Below the pieces are notes generated by a model. That model worked only from the letters and a program-made list of their open reading frames with translations, had not been told where the DNA came from and made no database searches. Shown piece after piece: positions 15,735 to 24,273 of a stretch of 64,000 nt of DNA (positions within the stretch are counted from its first letter, which is position 1; each line of letters begins with the position of its first letter). The DNA is taken from positions 1 through 64,000 of the forward strand of contig CAYULU010000003.1 in assembly GCA_964445745.1 (NCBI GenBank), given 5' to 3'. Origin of the DNA: UBA1443 sp964445745. Its GTDB lineage: Bacteria > Omnitrophota > Omnitrophia > Omnitrophales > Aquincolibacteriaceae. Position numbers and translations under genes: made by a program.

Positions 15735-17275
15735 ACGGGCGACGGTGTTTGAACCGGCTTGGGTTCCTGAGACAACTTATTTAACGCAAAAAGATATGCG
15801 TGTACACTGGCTTCGATAATGTCGGTGCTTGTCCCACGCCCCGTAACCTCTTTAGGGCCCACCGCAAGTTTCACGACCACTTCACCCAAAGCGTCTTTAC
15901 CACCGGTAACAGACTGTAAACCATAGTGCGCGACCTGGGCCTTCGACTGAACAACCCGCTCAATCGCCTTGTAGCACGCATCAACGGGACCATCTCCGGT
16001 CGAGCTGGATTCACTGACCTGTCCATGATAAGAAAGGCGGACCGTGGCAAAAGGTTTTTGTCCCGTTTCCGAAACCACCTTCATCGAAACAAGCTTCCAT
16101 GCCTCCGGAATTTGAGCCATCTGATTCTGTAAAATTGCTTCGAGATCCTCGTCGAAGATATATTTTTTCTTGTCAGCCAGCGCTTTAAACTTAGCAAAGG
16201 CATCATCCATTTCTTTCGGGGACAGATGGAATCCGAGTTTTTTTACGCGTACCGCAAACGCGTGCTTGCCGGAAAGCTTACCCAACATCAGCTGGCTTCC
16301 GGAAAGTCCGATTTTTTTCGGATTCATAATCTCGTAGGTCTGCCGCTTTTTCAAGATACCATCCTGATGAATCCCGGAAGCATGCCAAAAGGCATTGCGC
16401 CCGACAATCGCCCTATTGGGCTGAACTACCATCCCGGTAAGATGCGACACCAACCGGGAAGCTTTGGTGATTTCAGACAACTTGATGTCCGTGTAACAAT
16501 GCATAAAATCCTTGCGGGTATCGATCGTCATAACAATCTCTTCCATGGAGGCATTCCCGGCACGCTCTCCGATCGCGTTCACGGTACATTCCACCTGGTT
16601 GGCACCGGCCAAAATCGCCGCGAGCGAATTCGCGGTCGCGAGACCAAGGTCGTTATGGCAGTGAACCGACAAAACCACTTTTTTACCGAATTCCGGATTT
16701 TTTTTGATTAAAAACCTCATAAGCTCGGAGAATTCCTGGGGCACCGTATAGCCGACCGTGTCAGGGATGTTGATTGAGGTTGCACCGGCATCAATCGCGG
16801 CCCGCACCACTTGGGCAAGAAAATCCCGTTCGGTCCGCGAAGCGTCTTCCGGTGAGAACTCGATTTGGCGGAAATCTTTTTTGGCAGAACGAATATTCTT
16901 AACCGCCATTTCGATGATCTCACGCTTGTCTTTTTTAAGCTTGAAATCACGATGAATTTGCGATGTCGCAAGAAAAACATGTAACCGTTTTTTCGCGGCT
17001 TTTTCGAGAGCCCGGCGACAAGCGTCAATGTCCTTTGGAACCATGCGGGAAAGGCCGCAGATCACAGGTTTTCTTACCTGTTCCGCCACCAAGCTCACAG
17101 CCTTCATCTCGCCTTCCGACGAAGCAGGAAACCCCGCTTCAATAACGTCGATATTGAGACGCTCAAGCTGTTTTGCGATTTTAAGCTTTTCTTCGGGAGT
17201 CAGGGAGGCCCCTGGCGATTGCTCGCCATCTCGCAACGTTGTGTCAAAAATATATATCCTCCGAGCCGCCTTCAT
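15731..17275 (-). CDS. leuA: 2-isopropylmalate synthase
   Basis: First committed step of leucine synthesis, condensing acetyl-CoA with 2-oxoisovalerate. The DRE-TIM barrel shows DTTLRDGEQSPGASLT near residue 11, metal-binding VHCHNDLGLATANS, and GERAGNASMEE. The C-terminal LeuA allosteric domain from about residue 385 ends in a short Pro-rich tail. Length 514 aa fits the long LeuA type, distinct from citramalate synthase. leuB, leuC and leuD are not in the window. 71 nt after ilvC. Confidence 0.94.
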   Translation of the reverse strand: MKAARRIYIFDTTLRDGEQSPGASLTPEEKLKIAKQLERLNIDVIEAGFPASSEGEMKAVSLVAEQVRKPVICGLSRMVPKDIDACRRALEKAAKKRLHVFLATSQIHRDFKLKKDKREIIEMAVKNIRSAKKDFRQIEFSPEDASRTERDFLAQVVRAAIDAGATSINIPDTVGYTVPQEFSELMRFLIKKNPEFGKKVVLSVHCHNDLGLATANSLAAILAGANQVECTVNAIGERAGNASMEEIVMTIDTRKDFMHCYTDIKLSEITKASRLVSHLTGMVVQPNRAIVGRNAFWHASGIHQDGILKKRQTYEIMNPKKIGLSGSQLMLGKLSGKHAFAVRVKKLGFHLSPKEMDDAFAKFKALADKKKYIFDEDLEAILQNQMAQIPEAWKLVSMKVVSETGQKPFATVRLSYHGQVSESSSTGDGPVDACYKAIERVVQSKAQVAHYGLQSVTGGKDALGEVVVKLAVGPKEVTGRGTSTDIIEASVHAYLFALNKLSQEPKPVQTPSPV

Positions 17276-17346
17276 GGTTTCAATACCGTCTCTCTTTCCT
17301 TATGAATTGCGAAAGCCCCGAATCACGAGCTAACTAACCTTACTTT

Positions 17347-18345
17347 TTACTTCTTGTTAATAAACTCCATCATCTTGCGAAGTTTTTCGCCAGTTGATTC
17401 AATGGAATGTTGTTCGCAAGCTTCCCGCATTTTTTTGAAATTCGGGCGCCCTTGTTTATTTTCATCCATCCATTCCTTCGCAAATTTGCCGCTTACGATT
17501 TCTTCCAGCATTTTTTTCATTTCCTTGCGGGTTTCCGCTGTCACCACACGAGGCCCACGGCTGTATCCGCCGTATTCCGCCGTATCGGATACCCTTTTAT
17601 ACATCCCTGAAATGCCCGAAACAAACATTGCGTCCACAATCAGCTTCACTTCGTGGAGACATTCAAAATAGGCCATTTCGGGTTGATAGCCCGCGTTTAC
17701 CAGCGTATCAAACCCGGCGGTAATTAACTCACTAAGGCCTCCACAAAGAACCGCTTGCTCACCAAAGAGATCGGTTTCAGTCTCTTCCTTGAACGTGGTT
17801 TCAATCACGCCAGCACGAGTCCCACCGATCGCCTTGGCATAAGCCAGCCCGATCTCGAGGGCTTTACCGCTCGCGTTTTGCTTGATCGCCACAAGGCACG
17901 GAACCCCGCCACCTTCCACAAACTGGGAACGAACCAGTGAACCCGGGCCTTTCGGCGCGACCATAAATACATCAATCTCCGGCGCCGGTTTGATATAACC
18001 AAAGTGGATGTTAAATCCGTGGGAGAAACAAAGCGACTTGCCCTTTTTTAGATTGGGAGCAATCTGTTTTTCATAAATTGTGGCCTGAAGATGGTCCTGG
18101 GTCAAAATCTGGATAATGTCCGCTTCTTGAGCCGCATCGGCTGCCGCGACCGGCTTGAAACCATCTTGGACAGCCATTTCATAATTCGGTGTCCCGGGGA
18201 GCTCCGCAACAATCACGGCCACTCCGGAATCGCGAAGATTCAAACCCTGCCCACGCCCCTGAATTCCATAACCGATAATTGCAACCTTCTTCCCCTTGAG
18301 TAGATTAAGGTCTGCATCCTTGTCGTAATAAATTTTTGCTGACAT
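17347..18345 (-). CDS. ilvC: Ketol-acid reductoisomerase (class I)
   Basis: Converts acetolactate to dihydroxyisovalerate with NADPH and magnesium. N-terminal Rossmann domain VAIIGYGIQGRGQGLNLRDS; the C-terminal knotted helical domain has EETETDLFGEQAVLCGG and AEYGGYSRGPRVV. Length 332 aa is the short class I form. AGAAAGGAAACTAAA precedes the ATG. Third enzyme of the ilvBNC run. Confidence 0.97.
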   Translation of the reverse strand: MSAKIYYDKDADLNLLKGKKVAIIGYGIQGRGQGLNLRDSGVAVIVAELPGTPNYEMAVQDGFKPVAAADAAQEADIIQILTQDHLQATIYEKQIAPNLKKGKSLCFSHGFNIHFGYIKPAPEIDVFMVAPKGPGSLVRSQFVEGGGVPCLVAIKQNASGKALEIGLAYAKAIGGTRAGVIETTFKEETETDLFGEQAVLCGGLSELITAGFDTLVNAGYQPEMAYFECLHEVKLIVDAMFVSGISGMYKRVSDTAEYGGYSRGPRVVTAETRKEMKKMLEEIVSGKFAKEWMDENKQGRPNFKKMREACEQHSIESTGEKLRKMMEFINKK

Positions 18346-18375
18346 TTTAGTTTCCTTTCTGGTTGTTAATTGAAA

Positions 18376-18921
18376 TTATTTCTTTTTCTTAGAAGGTCTT
18401 CTCAGCGAAGCCTTACGGGCGCCTTTGACACTGGGCATTTTAAGCTCATGCCGCCGAGCCATCGCAATCTGCCCGGTCCTTACAACTTCGCGCAAATTAA
18501 ACGGCTTCAAGAGCTCAAGCATGGCATCAATTTTTCCTTCGCTTCCCGTCACCTCGATCGTCATGCTCTCGGGACTTACGTCCACGATTTTCGCCCGAAA
18601 TGTATTCACAACATGCATGATGTCATTCCGGTTTACAGCGTTGGCACCGATCTTGATCAATACGAGTTCCCTTTCGATCACGTCTTTGTTCGTCACATCT
18701 TCAACACAAACGACATCGATCAGTTTCCCGAGCTGTTTCATTATCTGATCCACCACTCGATCATCCCCCTGCGCGATCACAGTCATGCGCGACACCTGAG
18801 GATCCTGGGTTTCCCCCACAGCAAGGCTGTCGATATTAAACCCACGCGCAGAGAAAAGCCCCGCCACACGCGCCAAAACACCAAAGTGATTCTCCACTAG
18901 GACCGAAATTGTATGTTTCAT
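18376..18921 (-). CDS. ilvN: Acetolactate synthase small (regulatory) subunit
   Basis: Valine-sensing regulatory subunit of acetolactate synthase. N-terminal ACT domain, HTISVLVENHFGVLARVAGL and FSARGFNIDSLAVG, followed by the C-terminal ALS_ss domain (RAKIVDVSPESMTIEVTG). At 181 aa it is the IlvH-length form, with a short basic tail ending RRPSKKKK. AAAAAAGGAGTTTGAT leads into the ATG. Symbol could equally be ilvH. Confidence 0.95.
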   Translation of the reverse strand: MKHTISVLVENHFGVLARVAGLFSARGFNIDSLAVGETQDPQVSRMTVIAQGDDRVVDQIMKQLGKLIDVVCVEDVTNKDVIERELVLIKIGANAVNRNDIMHVVNTFRAKIVDVSPESMTIEVTGSEGKIDAMLELLKPFNLREVVRTGQIAMARRHELKMPSVKGARKASLRRPSKKKK

Positions 18922-19002
18922 ATCAAACTCCTTTTTTAGGAACTAAGGAAAAGCAGAAAAAAACTTTTTTTATCCGCTATCCTTGAAACCCGCCAGCCCG
19001 TG

Positions 19003-20688
19003 TCAGGCCATGTCCATAATTTGATCAATCGCGTTACCAGCCGCGACCATCGGATACACATTTGATTCGGGTGCCACTAGGCAATGAACCACAACAGGAC
19101 CTCGGTGCGCAAGGGCTTTTTTAATCACAGGACACACTTCCTTCTTCGTTCTTATTTTAAGAGCGCGGATCCCGTAAGATTCCACCAGTTTCACAAAATC
19201 GGGATTTGTAGGACCAATCACCGAACCGGAATAGCGTCTTTTGTAAAAAAGCTCCTGCCACTGTCGAACCATTCCGTAGTAGCCATTGTCCATGATAAAA
19301 ACCTTGATCGGAACCTTGTTAAAAGCCGCTGTTGCCAATTCAGTCATAGTCATCTGAAAAGAACCGTCGCCTTCGATACAAACCACTGTCGCCTTGGGGC
19401 AAGCAATCTGCGCCCCGATCGACGCCGGGAAACCATATCCCATAGTCCCAAGTCCTCCCGAAGACAACATAGTCCTGGGTTTTTTAAACTTGTACCACTG
19501 AGCCGTCCACATCTGGTGCTGGCCCACGCCGGTCACTACCACCGCTTCATGCCGCGTCAATTCGCCGATCTGCTCAATGACGTATTCCTGCATAACCTTA
19601 GCGGATTCACGATCATATTTCATCGGGTGCTTCTCTTTCCATAACGCAATCTGATCCAGCCAAGGTTTGATTTCCGCACGTTTATCCCCAACAAGCCCGA
19701 GCAATTCGTTAACAGCCATCTTCACGTCACTCACCACCGGCACATGGGCCTTGACCGTTTTCGAAATCGAGGAAGGATCAATATCAATATGAATGATCTT
19801 CGCCTGCGGCGCAAACTTGGCGACATTCCCGGTCACACGATCATCGAAACGTGCGCCAATGCCGATCAGAACATCCGAATTCTGGACGGAATAGTTCGCA
19901 TAATGAGTCCCGTGCATCCCCAGCATTCGCAAGGACGACGGGTGCGTCTCCGGGAAAACTCCGAGACCGAGGATGGTGGTCGTAATAGGAATTCCCGTTT
20001 TTTCCACCAGCGCCCGGATTTCCTTTTCTGCGCCTGAAATAATAGCACCACCACCGACATAAAGAACCGGCCTCTTACTTTGGTTGATCAGGCGCGCTGC
20101 CTTGCAAATCTGACTCGCCGCGTCCGGGTTAGGAAGATCCGGCCGATACGAACGGATAAAAACACTTTCCGGCCACACAAACTCAGCTTTCGCCCGACTG
20201 ACATCCACGGGAAAATCAATCAGCACAGGACCCGGTCGGCCTGTCGTTGCAATGTAAAATGCTTCCCGCACAGTTTTTGCAATCTCTTTCACATCTTTGA
20301 TTAAAAAATTATGTTTCGTAATGGGGCGTGTAATTCCGACAATATCCACTTCCTGAAACGCATCACTCCCGATCGCATTCGTCACCACCTGCCCTGTGAT
20401 ACAAATCATAGGCACACAATCCATATAGGCCGTGGCCAAGCCGGTCACCGTGTTTGTAGCTGCAGGTCCTGAAGTTACCATACAGACGCCGGGTCGACCG
20501 CTTGCGCGCGCGTACCCGTCCGCCATGTGCGTCGCACCCTGCTCATGTTTCGTAAGAATCAACTTAATCTTTGAATCGTAAAGAACGTCGTAAGTCGGGA
20601 GAATCACCCCTCCGGGAAGCCCGAAGATGTGCTTCACTCCTTCCATTTCAAGACTTTTGACCAAAATCTGTGCGCCGGTTAGTTCCAT
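19003..20688 (-). CDS. ilvB: Acetolactate synthase large (catalytic) subunit
   Basis: Thiamine diphosphate enzyme making acetolactate or acetohydroxybutyrate. N-terminal TPP domain with catalytic glutamate in KHEQGATHMADGYARASG, central FAD domain (GARFDDRVTGNV), C-terminal TPP/metal motif GDGSFQMTMTELATAAFN continuing to DNGYYG. The presence of ilvN next to it and the FAD-domain residues favour the anabolic enzyme over catabolic AlsS. Length 561 aa normal. It starts 18 nt after the hydrolase-like gene, hence in its transcript. Confidence 0.97.
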   Translation of the reverse strand: MELTGAQILVKSLEMEGVKHIFGLPGGVILPTYDVLYDSKIKLILTKHEQGATHMADGYARASGRPGVCMVTSGPAATNTVTGLATAYMDCVPMICITGQVVTNAIGSDAFQEVDIVGITRPITKHNFLIKDVKEIAKTVREAFYIATTGRPGPVLIDFPVDVSRAKAEFVWPESVFIRSYRPDLPNPDAASQICKAARLINQSKRPVLYVGGGAIISGAEKEIRALVEKTGIPITTTILGLGVFPETHPSSLRMLGMHGTHYANYSVQNSDVLIGIGARFDDRVTGNVAKFAPQAKIIHIDIDPSSISKTVKAHVPVVSDVKMAVNELLGLVGDKRAEIKPWLDQIALWKEKHPMKYDRESAKVMQEYVIEQIGELTRHEAVVVTGVGQHQMWTAQWYKFKKPRTMLSSGGLGTMGYGFPASIGAQIACPKATVVCIEGDGSFQMTMTELATAAFNKVPIKVFIMDNGYYGMVRQWQELFYKRRYSGSVIGPTNPDFVKLVESYGIRALKIRTKKEVCPVIKKALAHRGPVVVHCLVAPESNVYPMVAAGNAIDQIMDMA

Positions 20689-20706
20689 AATAAATTTCCT
20701 TTTAGA

Positions 20707-21543
20707 TTAAACCGTAAAAAAATCTTTGACGCCTTTCTTAAATTTCGCCTTAAATCCTTTTTGACTTTTTTCAACCGCCGCCGAAAAACTCTGCCCGGTA
20801 GTTTCAACCCAGTTGTAGGCTTCCTTCTTTAGTTCCGACATTTCAAAACCCTTCCCATCCGGGACTTCCACCAGTTTCAAGGGATACCCTTTTTCCTGCA
20901 AACCATCAAGCCATGCCTGATTTTGCTCTTTAACATCCGGCTGATCGACCTGAAATACCACGAAAAAAGGCTGTTGTTTAGACAAGTTGGAACTCAAATG
21001 TATTAATCGCGCAAAAGGTCCTGCCCATGCCTGACCCAACAAAATCGCCCCCGCAAACTCTTTGGGATAATTCGTCGCCAGATAAGCCGCGTAATGAGCA
21101 CCCGTATTTTTCCCTGTGATATAAACTTTCTTTTCGCTCACCGGGAATCTTTCCTGGACATCTTTTTTCACCTGTAGCAACCATGTATCCAGATTTGTGG
21201 GCACATCGTCGTCTTCGGTCCACAAGCCTGCCGTCGAAAGGACAAAGACCATATTTTGATCCGCAATGCCTTTCCAGTAAGCAATCCCTTCCTCTCCCCC
21301 CACTCCCTCACTCGGAGCTATCATGATCATGGGATAACTTCGATCTGCCCTGTAACCCTTCGGGGCATACAAGAAAACCGGATATTTATAATCTGAAACC
21401 GCCAAGAGACCGGATGGGAACGGATCCTGGGCGGCCTTTTCCAAAACATCCCCACTCACCAACTCTTGAGCGAACACCTTGAAAGGGCTTAGAAAAAAAA
21501 CAGCAATTGCAAGGACAAAGACGGTTTTCTTTGTATTTGTCAT
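20707..21543 (-). CDS. Secreted alpha/beta-hydrolase-like protein, nucleophile missing
   Basis: Signal peptide MTNTKKTVFVLAIAVFFLSP with cleavage after VFA. The mature chain resembles PHB-depolymerase/esterase-type hydrolases: beta-strand YPMIMIAPS, then VYITGKNTGAHYAAYLA where a GxSxG nucleophile elbow is expected. Here the elbow reads G-K-N-T-G, so the nucleophile position is Asn, not Ser. The region where the catalytic His would fall (VPDGKGFEMSE) also has none. It is therefore probably a non-catalytic binding protein or a degenerate paralogue. The C-terminus is Lys-rich. It is the first gene after the promoter at 21607-21634, ahead of ilvB, which is odd for a secreted protein. Confidence 0.78.
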   Translation of the reverse strand: MTNTKKTVFVLAIAVFFLSPFKVFAQELVSGDVLEKAAQDPFPSGLLAVSDYKYPVFLYAPKGYRADRSYPMIMIAPSEGVGGEEGIAYWKGIADQNMVFVLSTAGLWTEDDDVPTNLDTWLLQVKKDVQERFPVSEKKVYITGKNTGAHYAAYLATNYPKEFAGAILLGQAWAGPFARLIHLSSNLSKQQPFFVVFQVDQPDVKEQNQAWLDGLQEKGYPLKLVEVPDGKGFEMSELKKEAYNWVETTGQSFSAAVEKSQKGFKAKFKKGVKDFFTV

Positions 21544-21606
21544 AAGAACACCTTTGTGTCTCGCGAGGGTTAAATGATGTAAGTGCCTGAAAGTAAAGAA
21601 GTTATT

Positions 21607-21634
21607 ATTATATTCATTCGCCTTATGTTGTCAA
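21607..21634 (-). promoter_or_regulatory. Consensus promoter of the ilv-leu-aro run
   Basis: On the minus strand a perfect TTGACA (21629-21634), 16-bp spacer, and a perfect TATAAT (21607-21612). It is the best promoter match in the window. The leader to the hydrolase-like gene is about 55 nt, with no leader peptide rich in Leu/Val/Ile codons and no T-box that I can see. Confidence 0.8.
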
Positions 21635-21753
21635 AGGCATCCAGAGATATAAATTTTCTTCGGCCGGGAGCCACAATGTACCTTTTTCTATATCAACAGG
21701 TTATAACGATCCAAGTAAGGACCACCCGTATTTTCCCCGGACTTATCGAAGAA

Positions 21754-22146
21754 TCAGTGTTTTTTTGTTTCCTTCCCAGAAATCGCGGTGGACGTGGTAG
21801 CGGCAGAAACCTTTGCCCCCGTTAGAGGTACTGGAGACTTATCCACAACCACCACAGGCCCCGCCGAGTTTTTTGACGTCACAAGTTCGTAGATAATCTC
21901 TCCGGGCTTAACAAATCCAAGCTCTTCACGCACGACCTTCTCAAGATACTCAATATCATTCTGGAGAAGGTATTTCTCATCCGTGAGGGACTTGATTTGA
22001 GAATCAATTTCCTGAATCCGCTGTGCCAGCCTCTCTTCTTCCTGTTTTAGCTCGTGATACCTGGAAAAAGACCGCAGATAGATAAAAGAAAGTACCAGCC
22101 CGGCCGCCAGCACTATCGCAAGAAAAAGAAAGATTTTTTTTAGCAT
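21754..22146 (-). CDS. ftsB: Septum formation initiator, FtsB/DivIC family
   Basis: Small bitopic cell-division protein: short cytoplasmic N-terminus, one membrane helix (about residues 5-24), then a periplasmic coiled coil (about 30-75) with the family-like ending VVREELGFVKPGEIIYEL. FtsB works with FtsL and FtsQ in the divisome. The 130-aa chain has a Lys/Thr-rich low-complexity tail. It overlaps the end of eno by 7 nt, the same eno-ftsB neighbourhood known in proteobacteria, which supports the assignment. Confidence 0.87.
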   Translation of the reverse strand: MLKKIFLFLAIVLAAGLVLSFIYLRSFSRYHELKQEEERLAQRIQEIDSQIKSLTDEKYLLQNDIEYLEKVVREELGFVKPGEIIYELVTSKNSAGPVVVVDKSPVPLTGAKVSAATTSTAISGKETKKH

Positions 22147-23456
22147 GCTTTGGCAAGCTTAAGCCCCGCATACACCGCCCTGGATCCCAGGGCTTCCTCA
22201 ATGCGAAGCAGTCGATTGTACTTACAAATCCTGTCCGTGCGGGAAGTGGACCCGGTTTTGATCTGACCTGTACTAAGCGCCACTGCAAGGTCCGCAATCG
22301 TCGTATCTTCGGTCTCGCCACTGCGGTGGCTCATGACAGCCGTGTAACCATGTTGGTGCGCCATGCGGACAGCCTCGATCGTTTCTGTGAGTGTTCCGAT
22401 CTGATTGACCTTAATTAAAATGGAATTGGCCGTTTTTTTCTCAATCCCCATTGAAAGCCGCTTCGTATTAGTTACAAAAAGATCGTCTCCCACCAGCTGG
22501 ACCTTGGTCCCGATCCGGTCCGTCAGTTTTTTCCACCCATCCCAATCGTTCTCGGCCAAACCATCCTCAATCGAAAAAATCGGGTATTTACCTGCAAGCG
22601 CTTCATAAAAATTCACCATATCCTCGGCAGATTTTACGGGCTGAGCCTCCGCGCACAAAACGTATTTCCCGGGGTTCTTGTTCCCACCCAATTTGTCCTG
22701 ACCATAAAAACTCGAACTGGCCGGATCGAGTGCAATTTTAACGTCCGTTCCCGCCTTATAGCCGGCTTTTTCAATCGCTTCCATGATCACGTCCAGCGCC
22801 TCATGATTGGACTTGAGGTCCGGGGCAAATCCCCCTTCGTCCCCGACCGATGTCGAAAGTTTTTTGGCATGAAGAATTTTTTTCAGGTTATGAAACACTT
22901 CCGCCCCCATCCGTAAGGCGTCCCGAAACGTCGGAGCACCGAAAGGCATGATCATAAACTCTTGAAGGTCAACGTTGTTATCCGCGTGAACTCCGCCGTT
23001 AATAATATTCATCATCGGTACCGGCAAGAGGTTTGCCGAAGGGCCGCCAATTAATTCATAAAGAGGAATCTTTTTCGAAACACAAGTCGCGTGAGCACAG
23101 GCAAGCGAAACTCCCAGAATTGCATTCGCACCCAGTCGCGCCTTATTAGGAGTTCCGTCGAGCTCAATCATCAGCTTGTCAATTCCCGATTGATCCGAAG
23201 CATCTTTTCCCTTTAGCGCCTGGACAATTTCTGTATTCACATGTCTCACAGCCTTGAGAACTCCTTTACCAAGATAACGAGCCTTGTCGCCGTCACGAAG
23301 TTCCACCGCCTCATGCTCTCCCGTAGAAGCGCCGCTGGGGACAGCCGCACGGCCAAGAACCCCGTCCTGCAAAACTACGTCCACTTCAACCGTCGGGTTA
23401 CCCCGGGAATCAAGAATTTCTCGCGCATTAATATTCACAATCGTTGTATTTGCCAT
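22140..23456 (-). CDS. eno: Enolase
   Basis: Interconverts 2-phosphoglycerate and phosphoenolpyruvate. N-terminal INAREILDSRGNPTVEVDV, the substrate-loop GAILGVSLA region, metal ligands in DPASSSFY, IEDGLAEND and VGDDLFVTN, catalytic Lys in NSILIKVNQIG, and SHRSGETEDTTIADLAV. The start at 23456 gives 438 aa and is preceded by AAGGAGTATCCA; upstream in-frame sequence to 23531 has no binding site and is rejected. Overlaps ftsB. Confidence 0.97.
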   Translation of the reverse strand: MANTTIVNINAREILDSRGNPTVEVDVVLQDGVLGRAAVPSGASTGEHEAVELRDGDKARYLGKGVLKAVRHVNTEIVQALKGKDASDQSGIDKLMIELDGTPNKARLGANAILGVSLACAHATCVSKKIPLYELIGGPSANLLPVPMMNIINGGVHADNNVDLQEFMIMPFGAPTFRDALRMGAEVFHNLKKILHAKKLSTSVGDEGGFAPDLKSNHEALDVIMEAIEKAGYKAGTDVKIALDPASSSFYGQDKLGGNKNPGKYVLCAEAQPVKSAEDMVNFYEALAGKYPIFSIEDGLAENDWDGWKKLTDRIGTKVQLVGDDLFVTNTKRLSMGIEKKTANSILIKVNQIGTLTETIEAVRMAHQHGYTAVMSHRSGETEDTTIADLAVALSTGQIKTGSTSRTDRICKYNRLLRIEEALGSRAVYAGLKLAKAC

Positions 23457-23550
23457 TGGATACTCCTTATTTATTGTTGGGATTGCCAGAGAAAAAAGAC
23501 AACAGTTTAGATGTTTTTCCTGATCCATCACACAACACCCGACGGATCCT

Positions 23551-23571
23551 TCTCTTCCAAAGGGAAAGAGA
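23551..23571 (-). other. Hairpin in the enolase mRNA leader
   Basis: TCTCTTCC (23551-23558) and GGAAAGAGA (23563-23571) form an 8-bp stem with one bulge and a short loop, about 95 nt upstream of the eno start and within the transcript predicted from the promoter at 23611-23638. It could stabilise the mRNA. No T-tract follows in the coding direction. Confidence 0.4.
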
Positions 23572-23610
23572 TTTTCCTTTTAACGAGGAAGACGTCTGAA
23601 ACAGGTGGTG

Positions 23611-23638
23611 ATTATAACAAATCCCGCAGGGGTGTCTA
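23611..23638 (-). promoter_or_regulatory. Promoter of eno-ftsB (extended -10)
   Basis: On the minus strand TAGACA (23633-23638), 16 bp, then TATAAT (23611-23616) with a TGT just before it, giving an extended -10. It sits immediately downstream of the purN stop and leaves a leader of about 145 nt. Confidence 0.7.
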
Positions 23639-23649
23639 CAGTGAGAAAC

Positions 23650-24240
23650 TTAGCGGGCGCTAACTTTTCCTTCTAACACCAGGTTAAGCGCTTCCGGATA
23701 AACGTTGTACTCGGTTTCATGGACTCGAGTTTCAAGCGTTTCAAGTGTGTCGCCGGAAAGAACCGGTACTTTTTTCTGGAGGATCACCGGCCCGGTATCC
23801 ACTCCCGTATCGACAAAATGGACCGTCACACCCGTTTCTTTGACCTTGGAGTTCCACGCATCCCTGATGGCGTGGCCCCCGGGGAAATCCGGGAGAAATG
23901 CGGGGTGTATATTAATGAGACGGCCGTAATATTTTTGAACAAATCCTTCCGTCAGAATCCGCATAAAACCGCAGAGACAGACGAGATCAATCCTGTGCCG
24001 ATCGAGACATTCAGACAAAGCTTCATCAAAAGATTCCCGGCTATTGTAATCCCCGTGAGGAATCACAACCGAAGGAACCCCAAACTCTAGAGCCCGAACC
24101 AGCGCTTTCACGTCTGGTTTGTTTGAAATCACAAGCACCGCTTCAGCCCCCCGGATTTCTCCCTTTTTAATTCGTTGAATCAAATTGGCCATATTCGATC
24201 CGTTTCCCGAAACAAGAAAAGCCAATCTTTTCATATTCAT
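23650..24240 (-). CDS. purN: Phosphoribosylglycinamide formyltransferase
   Basis: Folate-dependent third step of purine synthesis, forming FGAR from GAR and 10-formyl-THF. N-terminal VSGNGSNMANLIQ, formyl-folate pocket CGFMRILTEGFV, catalytic Asn/His in INIHPAFLPDFPG and catalytic Asp in VDTGVDTGPVI. Length 196 aa is normal. AAGGTGAATGAAT precedes the ATG. Other pur genes are absent from the window. 33 nt after rsmI. Confidence 0.95.
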   Translation of the reverse strand: MNMKRLAFLVSGNGSNMANLIQRIKKGEIRGAEAVLVISNKPDVKALVRALEFGVPSVVIPHGDYNSRESFDEALSECLDRHRIDLVCLCGFMRILTEGFVQKYYGRLINIHPAFLPDFPGGHAIRDAWNSKVKETGVTVHFVDTGVDTGPVILQKKVPVLSGDTLETLETRVHETEYNVYPEALNLVLEGKVSAR

Positions 24241-24273
24241 TCACCTTTTTAAAGATTCATAAGACATCCGATG

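Noticed and set aside
20689..21543. Leader peptide or T-box attenuator for the ilv genes
   Set aside because: The leader from 21600 to 21544 has no run of branched-chain codons, no T-box consensus and no terminator hairpin.
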